Source: Combretum micranthum (taxonomy: Eukaryota > Streptophyta > Magnoliopsida > Myrtales > Combretaceae). Taken from it: DNA of 64,000 nucleotides. Location: contig JAMXBD010002782.1 in the NCBI GenBank assembly GCA_024138025.1, positions 99,743-163,742 of the forward strand, in the 5' to 3' direction. The translations under genes were made by a program, and so were the position numbers. Within the stretch, counting starts at the first letter, position 1; every line of letters begins with the position of its first letter. The notes below the pieces were generated by a model. That model saw only the letters and a program-made list of their open reading frames with translations. It searched no databases and was not told where the DNA came from. Of this stretch, positions 35,126 to 47,186 are shown in pieces.

Positions 35126-38100
35126 ACATTAAAATGCTTTATTTTGATGCCTTGAAAAATTATATCTTATGACGTGAATTCATTATTATTTCACTTTCTA
35201 TACCATTATTTTGAGTATTGTCTATACTTTGCTTGATTTCTATTGAATTTAAATTATTCTTTTAAATCTAAAAACGTTTGGTACACAACAAATTCAAGTC
35301 AAATATGAATAAAGATAAGATATATCAAAATAAAAAGGACAAACAAGATGTAAAAAGGAAAAATTGAAAGAAAAAGGAAAATAAAGCAATTGTAGTTTGA
35401 ATTGACACGAACCATTTTTAAATAATTCATTCAACACGAACCCTCTAAAGCATATCAATTCAGGAGGAGTTTGGAAATAAAACCTTGTAATACAATTCAC
35501 ATTTGGTTCATCATTGAATTATATCAAATGGAACCATATTTTTCTAAATCCTATGAAAATCCTAGTTCATTTGGAACAAAAACTCACTTAGTCAATTAGT
35601 AGTTAGACCAACACTACCATTAGGAAAATAGTTCGCTAAGGCAAGTTTCTATTTGCAACTAATTAATATTTGGAGCTAAGTCATATCCTTTTATTTCCTA
35701 TTTTTGAGCTTATGACCTGACGTTTAGTTCCCATTGAAAATTTTATCCATTTAAACTCTCATTTCAAAAGAAAGCAGTATATGCTTTAAATTTCTTTCAC
35801 ATATATTACACCAACAAAAATCAATATTTGAGTAAGTTCAAATAGAGTATTAATATTTTAAGTAGATAAAAAGAATGATATGCAAACTGGTTCAAATAAG
35901 ATATTAACATTTTTAATGTTAAAAAAAAAAGGGAATCAATTTATATAAAGTAGTGCAAATAATCGATTGCTTTTTTTTTTTATTCGTTAGTCAACCATTT
36001 AAAATGTTGATTTTTCTTAATTATTTTAAATGTTAAGAACACTATTCTATTTTGTTAATCACTTAAAATGTTGATTCTTTATTTGTACTTACCCTTAAAT
36101 GCTATTTTGTTTATGTGTACAATTTCTAATTTCTTTCTTTCTTTTTTTCTTTCCTTTTAATTTTTTACGAGTTTGCCTTATGTGACTAAAAGTAAGCTAA
36201 ATGGGTTTGACATAATAGAAAGATTATTGTTTGTTTCATAATCTTTTAGTCATTCTAGCATCATATTATTGTTATAAATATATTTTCAAGAAACTGATAT
36301 CAATGAAAATCCGATAGTTTTATACATAAACAAACCCAACAGATATCATACTAATATGATACTGATAAGTCACAGATATTAATCTAACGTAGATACAATA
36401 CACATAAAAATTCGATGATCCAAACAAACCCACAAAATATGATCCAACTGCTCCCAAAACCTACAATCTTGTAAAGGGACAACTGAGAAAGATTATTGCT
36501 TCTGAATGTGAGTTTGCTTTATTGCTTTAATTGTTTGAAAAAAATAAATAACGTGACTAGATTATGGATCATTAAAATCCATTTACCTTGTTTATCCTTT
36601 AGCTTTCAAATTTCTGGCTCAGTGTAGAATATTGGAGTGTATGTAATATATATGTATAAAAAAAAAAAAAAAGGGTCCATGCAAATTTTAAAGCTAATTT
36701 CTTTTGTCAATTTACTCTCAAACATTTTCCTTAAGGTGCACTTGACTCCTAAATTTTGTTAAAAAGCACTAAGCTAGTTGAATTGTTTGTGACTGATCAA
36801 CTTATTGTTGGGTGCAAAAATAATTTATAACATGAATGAAAAATGGTGTAGAGAATCTCTTCGAAATTTTCGGCCAAAAAAAAAGAATCTCTTGCAAATC
36901 AACTTATAATTTCATTTTGTAAAAATCATACATATAAATGGAAGACACATAATTTCCTTTTATACAAAACATGGGCGGTTAAAAACTCAGGCAGTTGAAA
37001 AATGCGTCTCAATGAAGCTAACATTTGACAACTAATTGACAGCTCACAATGCTCTAACTACCTAGCTGTCTGCTGCTAGAATTTTCTGCGAGGCAATAGT
37101 TTGACTCTGTAATTGAATTTCTACCGCGCTTCATTATGAAGCAAATTTATAAACATAAAGAAATATATTAAAAATAAAATTGATAATTATATTTTTAACA
37201 CTTATAATGAATTCAACAGTATAGAGCTAGATGTACAGCTCAGGTGAAGACAGTATAATAGTAGATCGAGCTCCACACAAAATTTCAAAGATTGAACTTG
37301 ATTCAAACTTAAATAAACTTAGAATTTTCAGTTAGCTAGATGACTTGAAAAAACTTTTAATAAGTTTTAACTCGACTCTATTAAATTAAATCCATGTGAT
37401 CTTGATTTTTGTTGGAAAATAATATTTCTATATATGTGAGCTTGATATGTACCCAAAAAGCATTTACACTTGACTCAAGCTTAATATATTTCCAAGCTAA
37501 ATGAGCCAAATCTATGAAACTCCCAATTGCTGGAAACTATTTGAATAGCTAAAATTAAGATTGATTAACTGTTATCCGGTCAAGTTTAAATAGATATCGA
37601 GCCAAATTGAAGCAATTTACTAATAGATTTGATTAAACGTTTACACCTTACTACCATCCCAATTCAAGATTGTTTGTGATTCATGAGGAATGACCTTTTG
37701 CCCACCTTGAAGGACTCGCCGTCTAGTTTCTATAAGGTGATTTAAGAGACAATTTTGAAACTGTATGATATTAATTGCCAACTTGCTGGGGAGAGCTTTT
37801 CTATGTGGATTTAGATTTTTTTCTTAATTAGTTTCTACTTGATTTTGATTTTGGATTAGGGTTTCTTGGATTTGTCATACAGTTTTTTTCTTTTTTAATT
37901 ATTATTGTAATATAGGGTAATGTTATAGTTTCTTTTCTTGGTGTCAAAAAAGATATGAGTTGAATGTAAAAGTGGGTTGGCAATTAAATTAAGTGTAGTA
38001 ATGTGTTTTTAGGAGGATGATCCCATCCATTTACTGTCACGGAAAAAATAGCAATTAAATTAGAAAACGAGGACGGAGGTATCACGGTGCATTTTGAAAA

Positions 38101-38712
38101 GGGCTAATATGCTAATTAAAAGCACCTTCCAGAAAAAGTAAAGGACTAAATTGATAAAACACGAAAAACCCTATGATCAATTGATGTTATTACAACATAA
38201 TTATGTTATAAAAAGAAAAGAAAAGAAAATTAATTTCTTCTGAGGTGTTATTTAAAAACCCATATGAATCTAAATCGGATGGCCAACAAACAAATCGATT
38301 TCTTTCTTCTTCTTTTTTTCCTATTTATTTAGGGCTTATTTGAACGTCCGACCCACTATCAATTTTGTCCTTCTATGTTCGAGTGGTAAAAAAGATACGC
38401 TTTTTTTTTTTGGAAGAAGGTGGACTTCGTATTTGCCAGGAGCGACAGCTGGGGGTTTGTATTTTGGAGGCTTTCTTTCCTTGCAAACATTACTTCCCCA
38501 TATGACCCTATATAGAAATGCATATGAATGCAATGTGACGAAGATTCATCATATTCGATTTCCTTCCTTTCTAATATATAATATAGTAATAAAAGAAAAT
38601 CGCAAAATGCCTTCAAAACTCATATATGTATATATTGTAGATAGATAGAGAGCTTATTACTTATACAAGCAAAAAAAAGAAAAAGAAAAAGAAAGAAGGA
38701 AACAAATTCATT
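35126..38712. other. Non-coding right end of unit 2
   Basis: Aligns with 9907-13625 of unit 1, including the degenerate hAT-type MITE at about 37224-37655 and the coding-like patch at 37658-37746 (here broken by TGA). The open frames at 38336-38648 on both strands differ from those of unit 1 by indels in A/T runs and are not called. Confidence 0.5.
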
Positions 38713-39029
38713 GGTATAAACAGTGTTTAAAGGAATGATTTACATGTATTAATGGTATTTCAATAAATAATAGTGACAATAAATAATTTTCAGATAACTC
38801 TACTTCTATATTAAAATATTACTTGATATTTTGATAATATTTGCTAAAATATTATTTTAATAATAATAATAGTATCAATGATTCACCCATGCATCTTTAT
38901 TCTTTAAACATGCCATCTTCTTTTAGTCATAGATTTTTAATTCACTACATGTTGCATTTTGACTGAAATTTCTTACTTAATTAGTTTGATGCTAAAACAA
39001 AGCATTGGGGCATGGTTATTGTCGTGCCT

Positions 39030-39905
39030 ACAGGTGGGAAAAAAAACTAGTCTGGCCAAACCAAACCAATCTGTAATCGAATCAAACTAAATTAAAATAT
39101 GATTTTTTTAAACAATTTGGTTTAAAAATTATCAATCCGAACCAATCTGTAAATTTATGATTGATTTAAAAGGGTAAACTAAACCAATCCGTAAAACCAA
39201 ACCAAATCATTTTAGCTAAATATAAACATATTTTACTTGTAACTACAGATTTTGTTAGAATGACTGATTAAAGGTCTATATATTCTTATAATTTTTTTAT
39301 TTGATATTTATTATATGATGAATATTGGTTAATAATAACTTGTTCATTTTCTAAAAAATTGTTTTATTGGGGCTCAAGATATATTCATTCATTAGTATCT
39401 TAGTATTGTTTTTTCATTAATCATTTAAATTTTATGGAGTATGGATTTTTTTATTTAGTTATATATCTTTTTTATGCATTAATTTTTCATTTTGTATTTT
39501 ATTAGTAGATCACTTTTATTCATATGTGAACTTTTATTGGTAGATAATTTTTTTTTTACCCAAATTTGTTAGTAAATGGTTGACTAAATTATTTTTTAGA
39601 AGACTACAGATTGTATTTTATAATGTATTAGCCGATACACGTACTGTATTAATGACTAAATGATTTTATGAGAGATTATGGATTACGAATGTAATAAATT
39701 TATAAAGTATTTTGTTGAAATTTACAATATAAACCTTATAATGTGATTCCAATATTTGAATATCTGCATAAATGTAAAATCTTAAAGCTAAGTTTTTTTT
39801 ATTAGAATTTTGATATAATCCGTAATCTGAACCAAATCAAACTGTTATTCAAGGGTTTTGTTTAAGAAGAAGAAAAAAACGAAACCGATCTGTGCCTACC
39901 CTCAG
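39030..39905. mobile_element. hAT-type non-autonomous element in unit 3
   Basis: Orthologous to 976-2576 but without the nested MITE: 876 bp from ACAGGTGGG to CCTACCCTCAG, flanked by TCGTGCCT (39022-39029) and TTATGCCT (39906-39913). It is non-coding, with AACCAAACC-type motifs. Confidence 0.7.
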
Positions 39906-39913
39906 TTATGCCT

Positions 39914-41229
39914 CAAGGGGTACTTTAGTTGTGACAATTCACCAAGCACTATACAAAAGTCATAGCATAACCTCTCTATTATGCTGAGATTTCAGGCATA
40001 GCACATAAGGCATTATCACAACAAGGTTACTCAAAGGAAAATGAAAGTATCAATAGGTCTATGTTTAAAATTTTAACAAGTGAATAAACAAACACTACAT
40101 ATAATTACAAACAATAAATAGTAACATTACCATAATACAAATACCTTCTAAGAAGTTATTAGATAACCATATTACAAACCAGTTATCCTAAACTTAAAAT
40201 AAATAATAACTACAATCCTTCATCTAACCCTGTTGGATGACATGCTACCACATCAACTCTTATAACATACCTGTGGATAAGTCTTCAATGGAAAAAGCCA
40301 TGAGCAAAAACCCTAAAAATTATTAAACCTATAGGAGTGTAAGCTACATCCAGCTTAGTGCATAATTCCCTAAATTCCACATATCAAACAATAGCATGTA
40401 GATTTTTAAACAGGCATATGAAATGCAGTAATTCAAATATATGAAATGTAGTAATTCCTAGTGCCGGGGTGATCTAAGCACCAAGGTGTTAAAGTATGTA
40501 CTTCTTACAAAGCACTAGTGAATTTTTTATAAAAACATACATAATTTAGGTACCTTTATTAAATTCGTTTGTTTCTATATATATATATATATACTTGTTA
40601 TAATTTCTTTTTCACCCAAGGTCCTAAATCAACGAATAATTTTGCCCCATGAGTGATAACCATTTTCCTAGTCCCTACACTATTGGATAACATTCCCTGA
40701 CTAACCAATTGGTTTCCATAGAGCAAAGCAGTGGTTGCATAGGGGCATTTTGTCTTACTACATACACGGAAGAAGTTTCTTACGTAACAGTGGTGGTCAA
40801 TTAAATTTTTTTGAAATGCAATCATGCGGTGCATGACCAATTAATTATTTGTCTAATAATTATTAGTCACATTATTTAAGGTGTTCACCTATATTTTTAG
40901 ACACTTCAAGTCCTCTATTCTAGCATTCTATATACATAACAATAAGATGATCTTCATTTATAATGTATTTTCGCAAACAATTTAGATCAGCAAGCACATG
41001 CATGACATCCCAATATTCCCACATGCATAATCAATTAATATTACAATTATAATGTGAATTATTCACAAACACAAACAATGTGGAAAATTATTGAGATACC
41101 CATCCATCCATGTCGATCAATCATAATAATCTTCTAGCAATTCTTTCTTGCTTTCTAGATTTCCTAAAAAAAATACATAGATGAAGAAATTATTGTCTTT
41201 ATCTAATTTTCTTTTGATTTTGGTATAGT
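39914..41229. other. Non-coding part of unit 3
   Basis: Aligns with 2585-3857. It holds the empty target site of solo LTR copy 1 at 40880-40884. The minus-strand open frame at 40598-40840 is related to 3258-3467 but has no recognisable domain. Confidence 0.5.
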
Positions 41230-41902
41230 TGTGATGAGGATCAAATGGCAACAACAAAGAAGAATAAAATTCACCAAAGAGTGGAAAGCTGCCAGACTTG
41301 ATTGGAGATTTACTAGCTTTGTTGCAAACCTATACATCGCCTCAACGCTGCCGGCTATCACATTTACGCTGCCGGCTACCAGCCTTCGATGTTCATAAAA
41401 TCAAAGTTTTTAAAGCCACCAACTTATGTATTAAAGGCCGCTAGATTTGAGAGTTGGACCGCCAGCTTAGTTAGACGAAAGTTGTAATTTGTTTTATGTC
41501 TTTTAGTTTTCCTTGGTAATATTATATATAGTTATTTGCCTTGTTTTTGTAAAGAGATAGTTTTATGAAAAGTTTGAAGATTATATCTTCTTGAGAGTTT
41601 TCTCATTTTGAGAGCTTTCTTTTGGTTCTTGTGACAAGAACTGAACCCTTGATAACTTTGGTTCTAATTAACGGGTTTAATTAAGGTCAAGTTTCGTTCT
41701 TGAAAACTGTGGTTCTAATCGACAGGTTTAATTGAGTTCAGGTTCTAATCGCTACAATTTGATAACTTTGGTTTCAATTGACGGGTTCAATTGGGATCAA
41801 GTTCTTATTTGCTTGTTTCAAGACGATCCTAGGATTCGTATTCCATTGTCGAATGATTGCTGGGTCTTAGTTTCTTTATACCTAGGCTTCGTTATCGCAT
41901 CA
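41230..41902 (+). repeat. LTR of Ty3/gypsy relic (unit 3)
   Basis: Starts TGTGATGAGG and ends ATCGCATCA. It is orthologous to 3858-4540 and followed by a primer-binding site. It contains a short direct repeat, ACGCTGCCGGCTA, at about 41346 and 41373. Confidence 0.7.
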
Positions 41903-41904
41903 TT

Positions 41905-41916
41905 TGGTATCAAAGC
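41905..41916 (+). other. Primer-binding site (initiator tRNA-Met type, one change)
   Basis: TGGTATCAAAGC differs by one base from the intact TGGTATCAGAGC in unit 1. Confidence 0.75.
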
Positions 41917-42118
41917 TTTTGGCTTCTTGAATCGGGCAATCCTATCCTTTACTATTATTTGTTTTCAAAGTTTGTGTGATAGTTTTGTTCTCGGTTTTTT
42001 TTTTTTTTTTTAAAGAAGAAGAAGAAGAGAAATTCGTGTAAAAAAAATCATCCTTTACGGTTCTTGTGAATTCGTGGATTAGGGTTTTTCTTTTGTTTAA
42101 TTAAAAAAAAAGAGAGAG

Positions 42119-42450
42119 ATGAGTAAAATACAAATCAATCTGCATTTGTGGAGAGATGATGTTGATGAGGTTCCATGTGATCCTAAATTTTATACTAGAT
42201 GCTATGTAAATAACAAGGTCTGCAGTATGGTTATCGACAGTGGGAGTTCTACAAATTTTGCTAATACCTTATTAATAGAAAAGTTGAATATGAAAATTTT
42301 GAAGCATCAAACACCTTACAGATTACAATGGTCAGATGAGTTTGGAGAAGTTGAGGTGATTGAACAAGTTCTAATTGTCTTTTTTCATTGGAAAGTATTA
42401 AGATTAGATGTTATGTGATGTGGTACCAATAGAAACTAGTCACGTTCTCT
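42119..42450 (+). pseudogene. Ty3/gypsy protease fragment (unit 3)
   Basis: A 99-codon open frame from ATG at 42119 reads through the retropepsin active-site motif VIDSGSSTNF (about residues 39-48), then a lysine/leucine-rich flank (NTLLIEKLNMK) and QWSDEFGEVEV, matching protease of plant Ty3/gypsy polyproteins. The ATG is probably not a genuine start: the fragment follows a leader after the primer-binding site, and the gag gene is deleted. A frameshift near 42395 moves the continuation into another frame, and homology stops around 42450. Conserved active-site residues show that this copy is less damaged than unit 1. It is truncated and not functional. Confidence 0.65.
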
Positions 42451-43027
42451 TGATTGTCTATATTGATATTGAATCTGACGTGGATGATATTAAAAAAAAT
42501 GCCACGTTATATTTTTATATAAATATAGCATATAATCCATTTTATAGTTAGATTTTTCCTAATCTGAATATCCATAAACTGACTCAACATATTATATATA
42601 TACACATGATATTTATTTCTGATCAAACTGAACTTAATCTTGTCACGACTCACGACACATTATAGGCATAGCACATATGAATCAAAATTTACTATACAAG
42701 GAAAAGCAATTAGCCAGAATAGATTTAACCATTGCAGGCATATGCAAAATGATATAGATCAGAGTCCTCCTTTTATTATCTTTAGTCAAACATTTGAGTA
42801 ATTTGAGTAATTTTATTCAGTCTTTTCTACAACATGTCATAAAGCTTACTTCAAAGAGCTAAAGATAATAAAAGAACAGAGCTTTCTGAAAAAATATATT
42901 TTTTTTTATTTATCAAATTCTGATAAAATATATGTAAAACAATTCATGGCTAATCACCATCATGTGTCTTAACAAAGAAAATGGCAAACAATAATAATAA
43001 TATAATATAATAATATATAATAATATA

Positions 43028-43066
<39 letters not shown>

Positions 43067-44003
43067 TAATAAAATGAAAGGAAAAAATAGAAAAAACCAA
43101 AATTTTCATGTCATCACCATAAATTATAATAAGAAAAGTGTATATTATCGTTGTAATTTGTCGGGGAGTCCTTACATCAATAAATCATTTGTAAAATGGA
43201 TCATTTGTCATGTTATTATAAAAAAATATGATCTGACATTTTTTTATCTTTTTGTTCTGTTGTCCATGTTAGATTCAATATTGATAAAGGTAGCTAATTC
43301 ACAAAATAAGTGCGATATATATTTGTTTGAAGAGGTAAATACAAACTCAAATTTAGAGATCTATACAAATTTAAAAGTTTCTTAAAAAAGCATTCATAAC
43401 AATTATTATTTATTAAAACATATTAATAATTTATTCACCCAACCTTTAAAATATATAACGTGCTGACATACCTGTAAATTTTCTCTTTGAAGTTTCACTA
43501 AATTTACACTTTCGTCTCTGGTCTTGGATTAGCCGGTCGGCAATCCTGTTGTTTATTCAAAGATTTTTTTTTTTCGCTAAAACATATTCCACTTGGCCAA
43601 AAGAGGAAAGAGACAAAGAGTACATCATATTGCACTATATGTGTTTTCATCACGGAAATAATAAGTGCTTTTTTTAGAGAGAAACATAAATTATAGGGAA
43701 TAGATGGTAAATGGTACTCGGATATTGATAAAATATACAATTAATTACCTAAATTTTGAAATTAATTTATTTAGTATTTGAACTTTGAAATTGATCAATT
43801 TAATACCTAAACAACTTTAAAATTGATCAATTTACTACTTGAAAAAACTTAAATAAGGTAATATTAGTATGCATAAAAAGTTTTTTTAGATATTAAATTA
43901 ATCTATTTTAAAATTTAAACATCTAATTGCACATTTTATTAAATTTTAAGTATCATTGGTGACATTACCCTTAAGTTATATGTGACTCTTGAGAGACATG
44001 ACA
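42451..44003. other. Non-coding part of unit 3
   Basis: Aligns with 5091-6583, including an expanded TAA-type tract and the empty target site of solo LTR copy 2 (42665-42669). The open frames at 43074-43385 and 43504-43740 are not conserved as protein. Confidence 0.5.
42990..43072. repeat. (TAA)n/(TAATA)n expanded microsatellite
   Basis: About 80 bases of TAA and TATAA repeats, three times longer than the orthologous tract in unit 1. Confidence 0.9.
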
Positions 44004-44319
44004 TGTTTGGTATAAAGGAATGGACTAGAATGGAATCGCGATTTCGGGTTTCATTTCCTTTCCTCATATTTGGAAGCTTTATTAGAAGTCAAAATCGCAA
44101 AAACGGATGATCCCGGCTTCAAGGATAAATTCCATTCCATTTGAGAAGGAGGAATTCAATTTGCCTTCAAGAAGCAGAATCGCGATTCCTTTTCATCTTA
44201 CATCAATGATACTTGATTTAATTACTTTTTTATTTATATGAAATTTTTATCTCATTTTTTATTAAGGATATTTTTGAAAAATTTCATTCTATTTCGAACA
44301 ATCCATACGTCCCAAACCT
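44004..44319. mobile_element. GGAATG-type MITE (unit 3)
   Basis: Ends TGTTTGGTAT and CGTCCCAAACC; this is the best-preserved left end of the three orthologous copies. Confidence 0.5.
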
Positions 44320-44799
44320 TAATAGTAATGAGCAATGGATATAGTTCTTTTATTCCGATTTTCACCTAAAAAGTGATAAAAGGGAAAAAAATTTAGTGCA
44401 TCATATAGTTTAGAATTCCATAAGAAAAATAAAAAAAATTTCCTTTACAGGATAAATATAACAAGAGAAAAAGGCATATAAATATATCGTACTTTCTTTA
44501 CTTGTTTTTCATATAATTTCTAATATTAAGGGAACCAGGAGGTTTAATAACGATTTTGTATCTTTTCTCATGACGTATTTTGTTTCCCCTAATTACAATG
44601 AAGCAGTATTCCTTATCACGTTTGATCATAATTTTATTATTTCATTTTTTTTTTATAAATCTTATCTTGTAACCTTATAAGGAAAACATATATATTGACG
44701 AAACTCAACGTAATAGAAAAAAAAATAAAGGGAATGATAAATAAATCCCTACGCAGAGGTTATGCATATTATTATTAAAATAAGGTAAAACGGAGGATA

Positions 44800-44832
44800 T
44801 GTGTGTGCGTGTGTGTGTGTGTGTGTGAGAGA
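44800..44832. repeat. (GT)n microsatellite
   Basis: GT repeats with one GC interruption, orthologous to the tracts at 7777 and 33006. Confidence 0.9.
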
Positions 44833-44920
44833 TAAACTAATACAATTTTTTTTTTTTAAATTCAAATAAGGTTAAGAATGTACCACACGACATACCTTTT
44901 CTCTATTATACTTGACATAC

Positions 44921-45014
44921 CTTTTCTCTCTTTTGGGTTTTTAAACGGCACAGTATCATAAGTGGAAATAATTGGTCTTGCTTGTTCCTCAATAACAGAT
45001 TTATATGGTTTATT
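44921..45014 (-). pseudogene. Exon-like segment, unit 3 (unidentified)
   Basis: Orthologous to 7895-7988 and 33097-33190, with the same length and splice-like borders (CTCAG before, GTATGT after, minus strand). A direct duplication of the ACATACCTTTTCTCT words lies just downstream (44889-44925). Confidence 0.25.
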
Positions 45015-45024
45015 CTGAGATTTT

Positions 45025-46684
45025 ACCATTTCAGTGAAATATGAGGAAAACAACAAAACATATTGCATCATATAACCTTTAATATATATATATATATTAT
45101 ATAATAAATTAGATATATGACTCTTAAAAGACATAGAAATGCAATCTCTTTTATTATGATTTTGGAAAATTATATCATCTATCATATGTTATGGTTTGGT
45201 AGGCGACAATTTTCACTTTTAGTATTTAGATTTTCTAGATTCACCTATAAAATGATTGGCATAAAAAAAATTAATGTTTTATACACCAAAATTTGATAAT
45301 AAAAAATTTCTCTCTATAGGAGAATGTAGATTTAATTAAAAAAATTAAAGAAAGGACATGCAAGTTTAATGAAGGGTAACATGATTGTGGAGATTTTTTT
45401 TTTTTTATCTATCTCACCCCTCGTTTGAAAGTTAATAACTTTTCTTTAATTTATCCATACATACTTACCGTAGAATTTTCCCTACAATTCATATTCAACA
45501 AGTTATTACGCATTTCAGCCTAATCTTATTGTAATGCCCTCCAATATAGTAGGTTTGATGAATGGTAACATGAATGTAGGATTCTCTCAATCATACCTAA
45601 TAATTATTTTTCATCAAGGCTTGCAAAGTTTTTATAACTCTCTTTGTTTTTACTGGTGAATACAAAATAAAGTTTATTTTAAAAAAATTAAACCTCCTGA
45701 TACCTTAATGAAGAAAATAACTTGATAAAAAGTAATAACAAGAGGTTAAGCAAGATATATTAACTTCAATTTCTACTATGGAATGTTTATATTTTTATTT
45801 GGTCAAATCAGTATTATCAGATCCAAGTTGACCAACCAGATTCCTTCTTGGTAATGGATTAGTTCAACCGCGATATAACCCTGATTCAATCTAGTTTTAT
45901 CCATTAATCATTAATCCTCTAACATGTTCAAATTAAGCTCTCCAATTGGATTTGACAACATTCGTCATGTTAGAAGTCCATTTCAATCAATCCAAATATC
46001 TTTTATTTGCGATAGGGTATGGTCTTTGACACCTATTCCTCTTCATCGACCAAATCCAGCCATCCTCCAGTTTTTACTCAAGACATACTCTAATTAGTAT
46101 ATTAAAATATATTAAATGACTCCCTTTGACACTTGATAATTTTTCATCTTCGCCAACATAATATTTCCAACGCACAATGGAAGGGCATTATACGAGATGA
46201 ACTTAGAAGTTTAGCATGTAACATCTTGAAAAACTTTTTTCATTGGTGTCAATGAAAATAAATCAATAATCCCTTTCATGCAAGCGTGATAAAGGGCAAG
46301 AGTGTGCCATATAAACAAATTATAATAAGCTTTCAATGCTATATTAGAGCGAAAGTCATTGTTGGTCATAATGAAGTGCAATAACACTTAAAGAATGGAG
46401 TTGCACAAATCCATAAATCAACATAAACCATCTTGATGATATGGTAATGAAAGCCTAAAAGGTCCATAATCTATTCTAAAATAGTTTTGTAAGTTTATTC
46501 CGGTTTATGCAACAGCTTTAAAGAATATCACATTGATTTATAAAAAGTGGTTGGTTTCAAGCATATCACATTGATTCATATTTCAAATCTAATATACAGG
46601 AATAATTTGGAATGAAATTATTTGGAATAGAATTGATTGAAATGGAATGGAATGACTTTGAGAATAAATTTTTGTTTGGAAATG
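45025..46684. other. Non-coding right part of unit 3 up to E1
   Basis: Aligns with 8000-9670. The GGAATG-type MITE begins near 46600 and is interrupted by E1 at 46684/46685. Confidence 0.5.
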
Positions 46685-47160
46685 TGTTGTAAGGTCAGGA
46701 GCTGTCTCAGACTTGCATGTGACTAAGGATGAGTTAGAGAAGGAGATTGTGAAGTGAAATGTAGGGTTAAGTTTGGGAAGAAATAATGGATACGGAAGTG
46801 AAGTGAGGAACTAAGGAAGCAGACAAAGATGGAGTCCACGCGTGTTACTAAGCAAGTCTACTGGAGCGTGTGTGGTGTGTGTGTTATTGTATGGATCAGG
46901 TCGACTAAATAATTAAAGGGCCCATTATAATATTTTCTAGTTTAGACTTAATATTAAGTAGTGGTATCTTTTAGTAACAGAATTAGTTAATATATTTGCC
47001 AACTGTCCCTACGTAATCACATGGGAATATTGTTATAAGAGTTTGGGATCTTGCTTCTATATATTACAATGTAAGGATCCAAGAAGAATATATTACAAAA
47101 TGTTATTCTAAATGTATGAATTCTCTGTATTCAGAGTTTTGTGTTGGAAATAGCACTCCA
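46685..47160 (+). repeat. E1 5' LTR
   Basis: Homology to the other units breaks at about 46684. The LTR begins TGTTGTAAGG (a start at 46683 or 46688 is also possible) and ends AGCACTCCA just before the primer site. About 476 bp. A TATA-like word, TATATAT, at 47058-47064 lies about 100 bases before the LTR end. Confidence 0.7.
47058..47064 (+). promoter_or_regulatory. Candidate TATA box of E1 LTR
   Basis: TATATAT in the 3' third of the LTR, the usual position for an LTR promoter upstream of the R region. Confidence 0.4.
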
Positions 47161-47162
47161 AT

Positions 47163-47174
47163 TGGTATCAGAGC
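47163..47174 (+). other. E1 primer-binding site
   Basis: TGGTATCAGAGC begins two bases after the LTR and matches the initiator tRNA-Met 3' end complement. Confidence 0.85.
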
Positions 47175-47186
47175 ATTCATGGATGA

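Larger units (their letters stand above)
13626..38712 (+). repeat. Triplicated block, unit 2 (expanded by insertions)
   Basis: The same order of segments as unit 1 is present, but enlarged to 25 kb by two solo LTRs (14909-17578 and 28264-30900) and by a block of about 10.1 kb at 17936-28036, which takes the place of the 1.2-kb gypsy relic seen in units 1 and 3. The unit lacks the hAT-type element that both other units carry. It retains about 90 bases near 14408-14495 that units 1 and 3 both lack. Confidence 0.85.
38713..46684 (+). repeat. Triplicated block, unit 3 (cut by element E1)
   Basis: Aligns with 661-9670 of unit 1 without the nested MITE and the second GGAATG MITE. It ends inside the GGAATG-type MITE corresponding to 9589-9906, where element E1 inserted. 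The remaining right part should lie beyond E1, outside the window. Confidence 0.85.

Noticed and set aside
41732..42013. Open frame of 93 codons spanning the LTR/primer-site junction of the unit 3 relic
   Set aside because: It crosses the LTR end and primer-binding site, which are untranslated in such elements; the unit 1 copy does not keep it.
4543..47174. Matches to tRNA (TGGTATCAGAGC at three places)
   Set aside because: Only 12 bases of tRNA complement directly after LTRs: primer-binding sites, not tRNA genes. No cloverleaf found.
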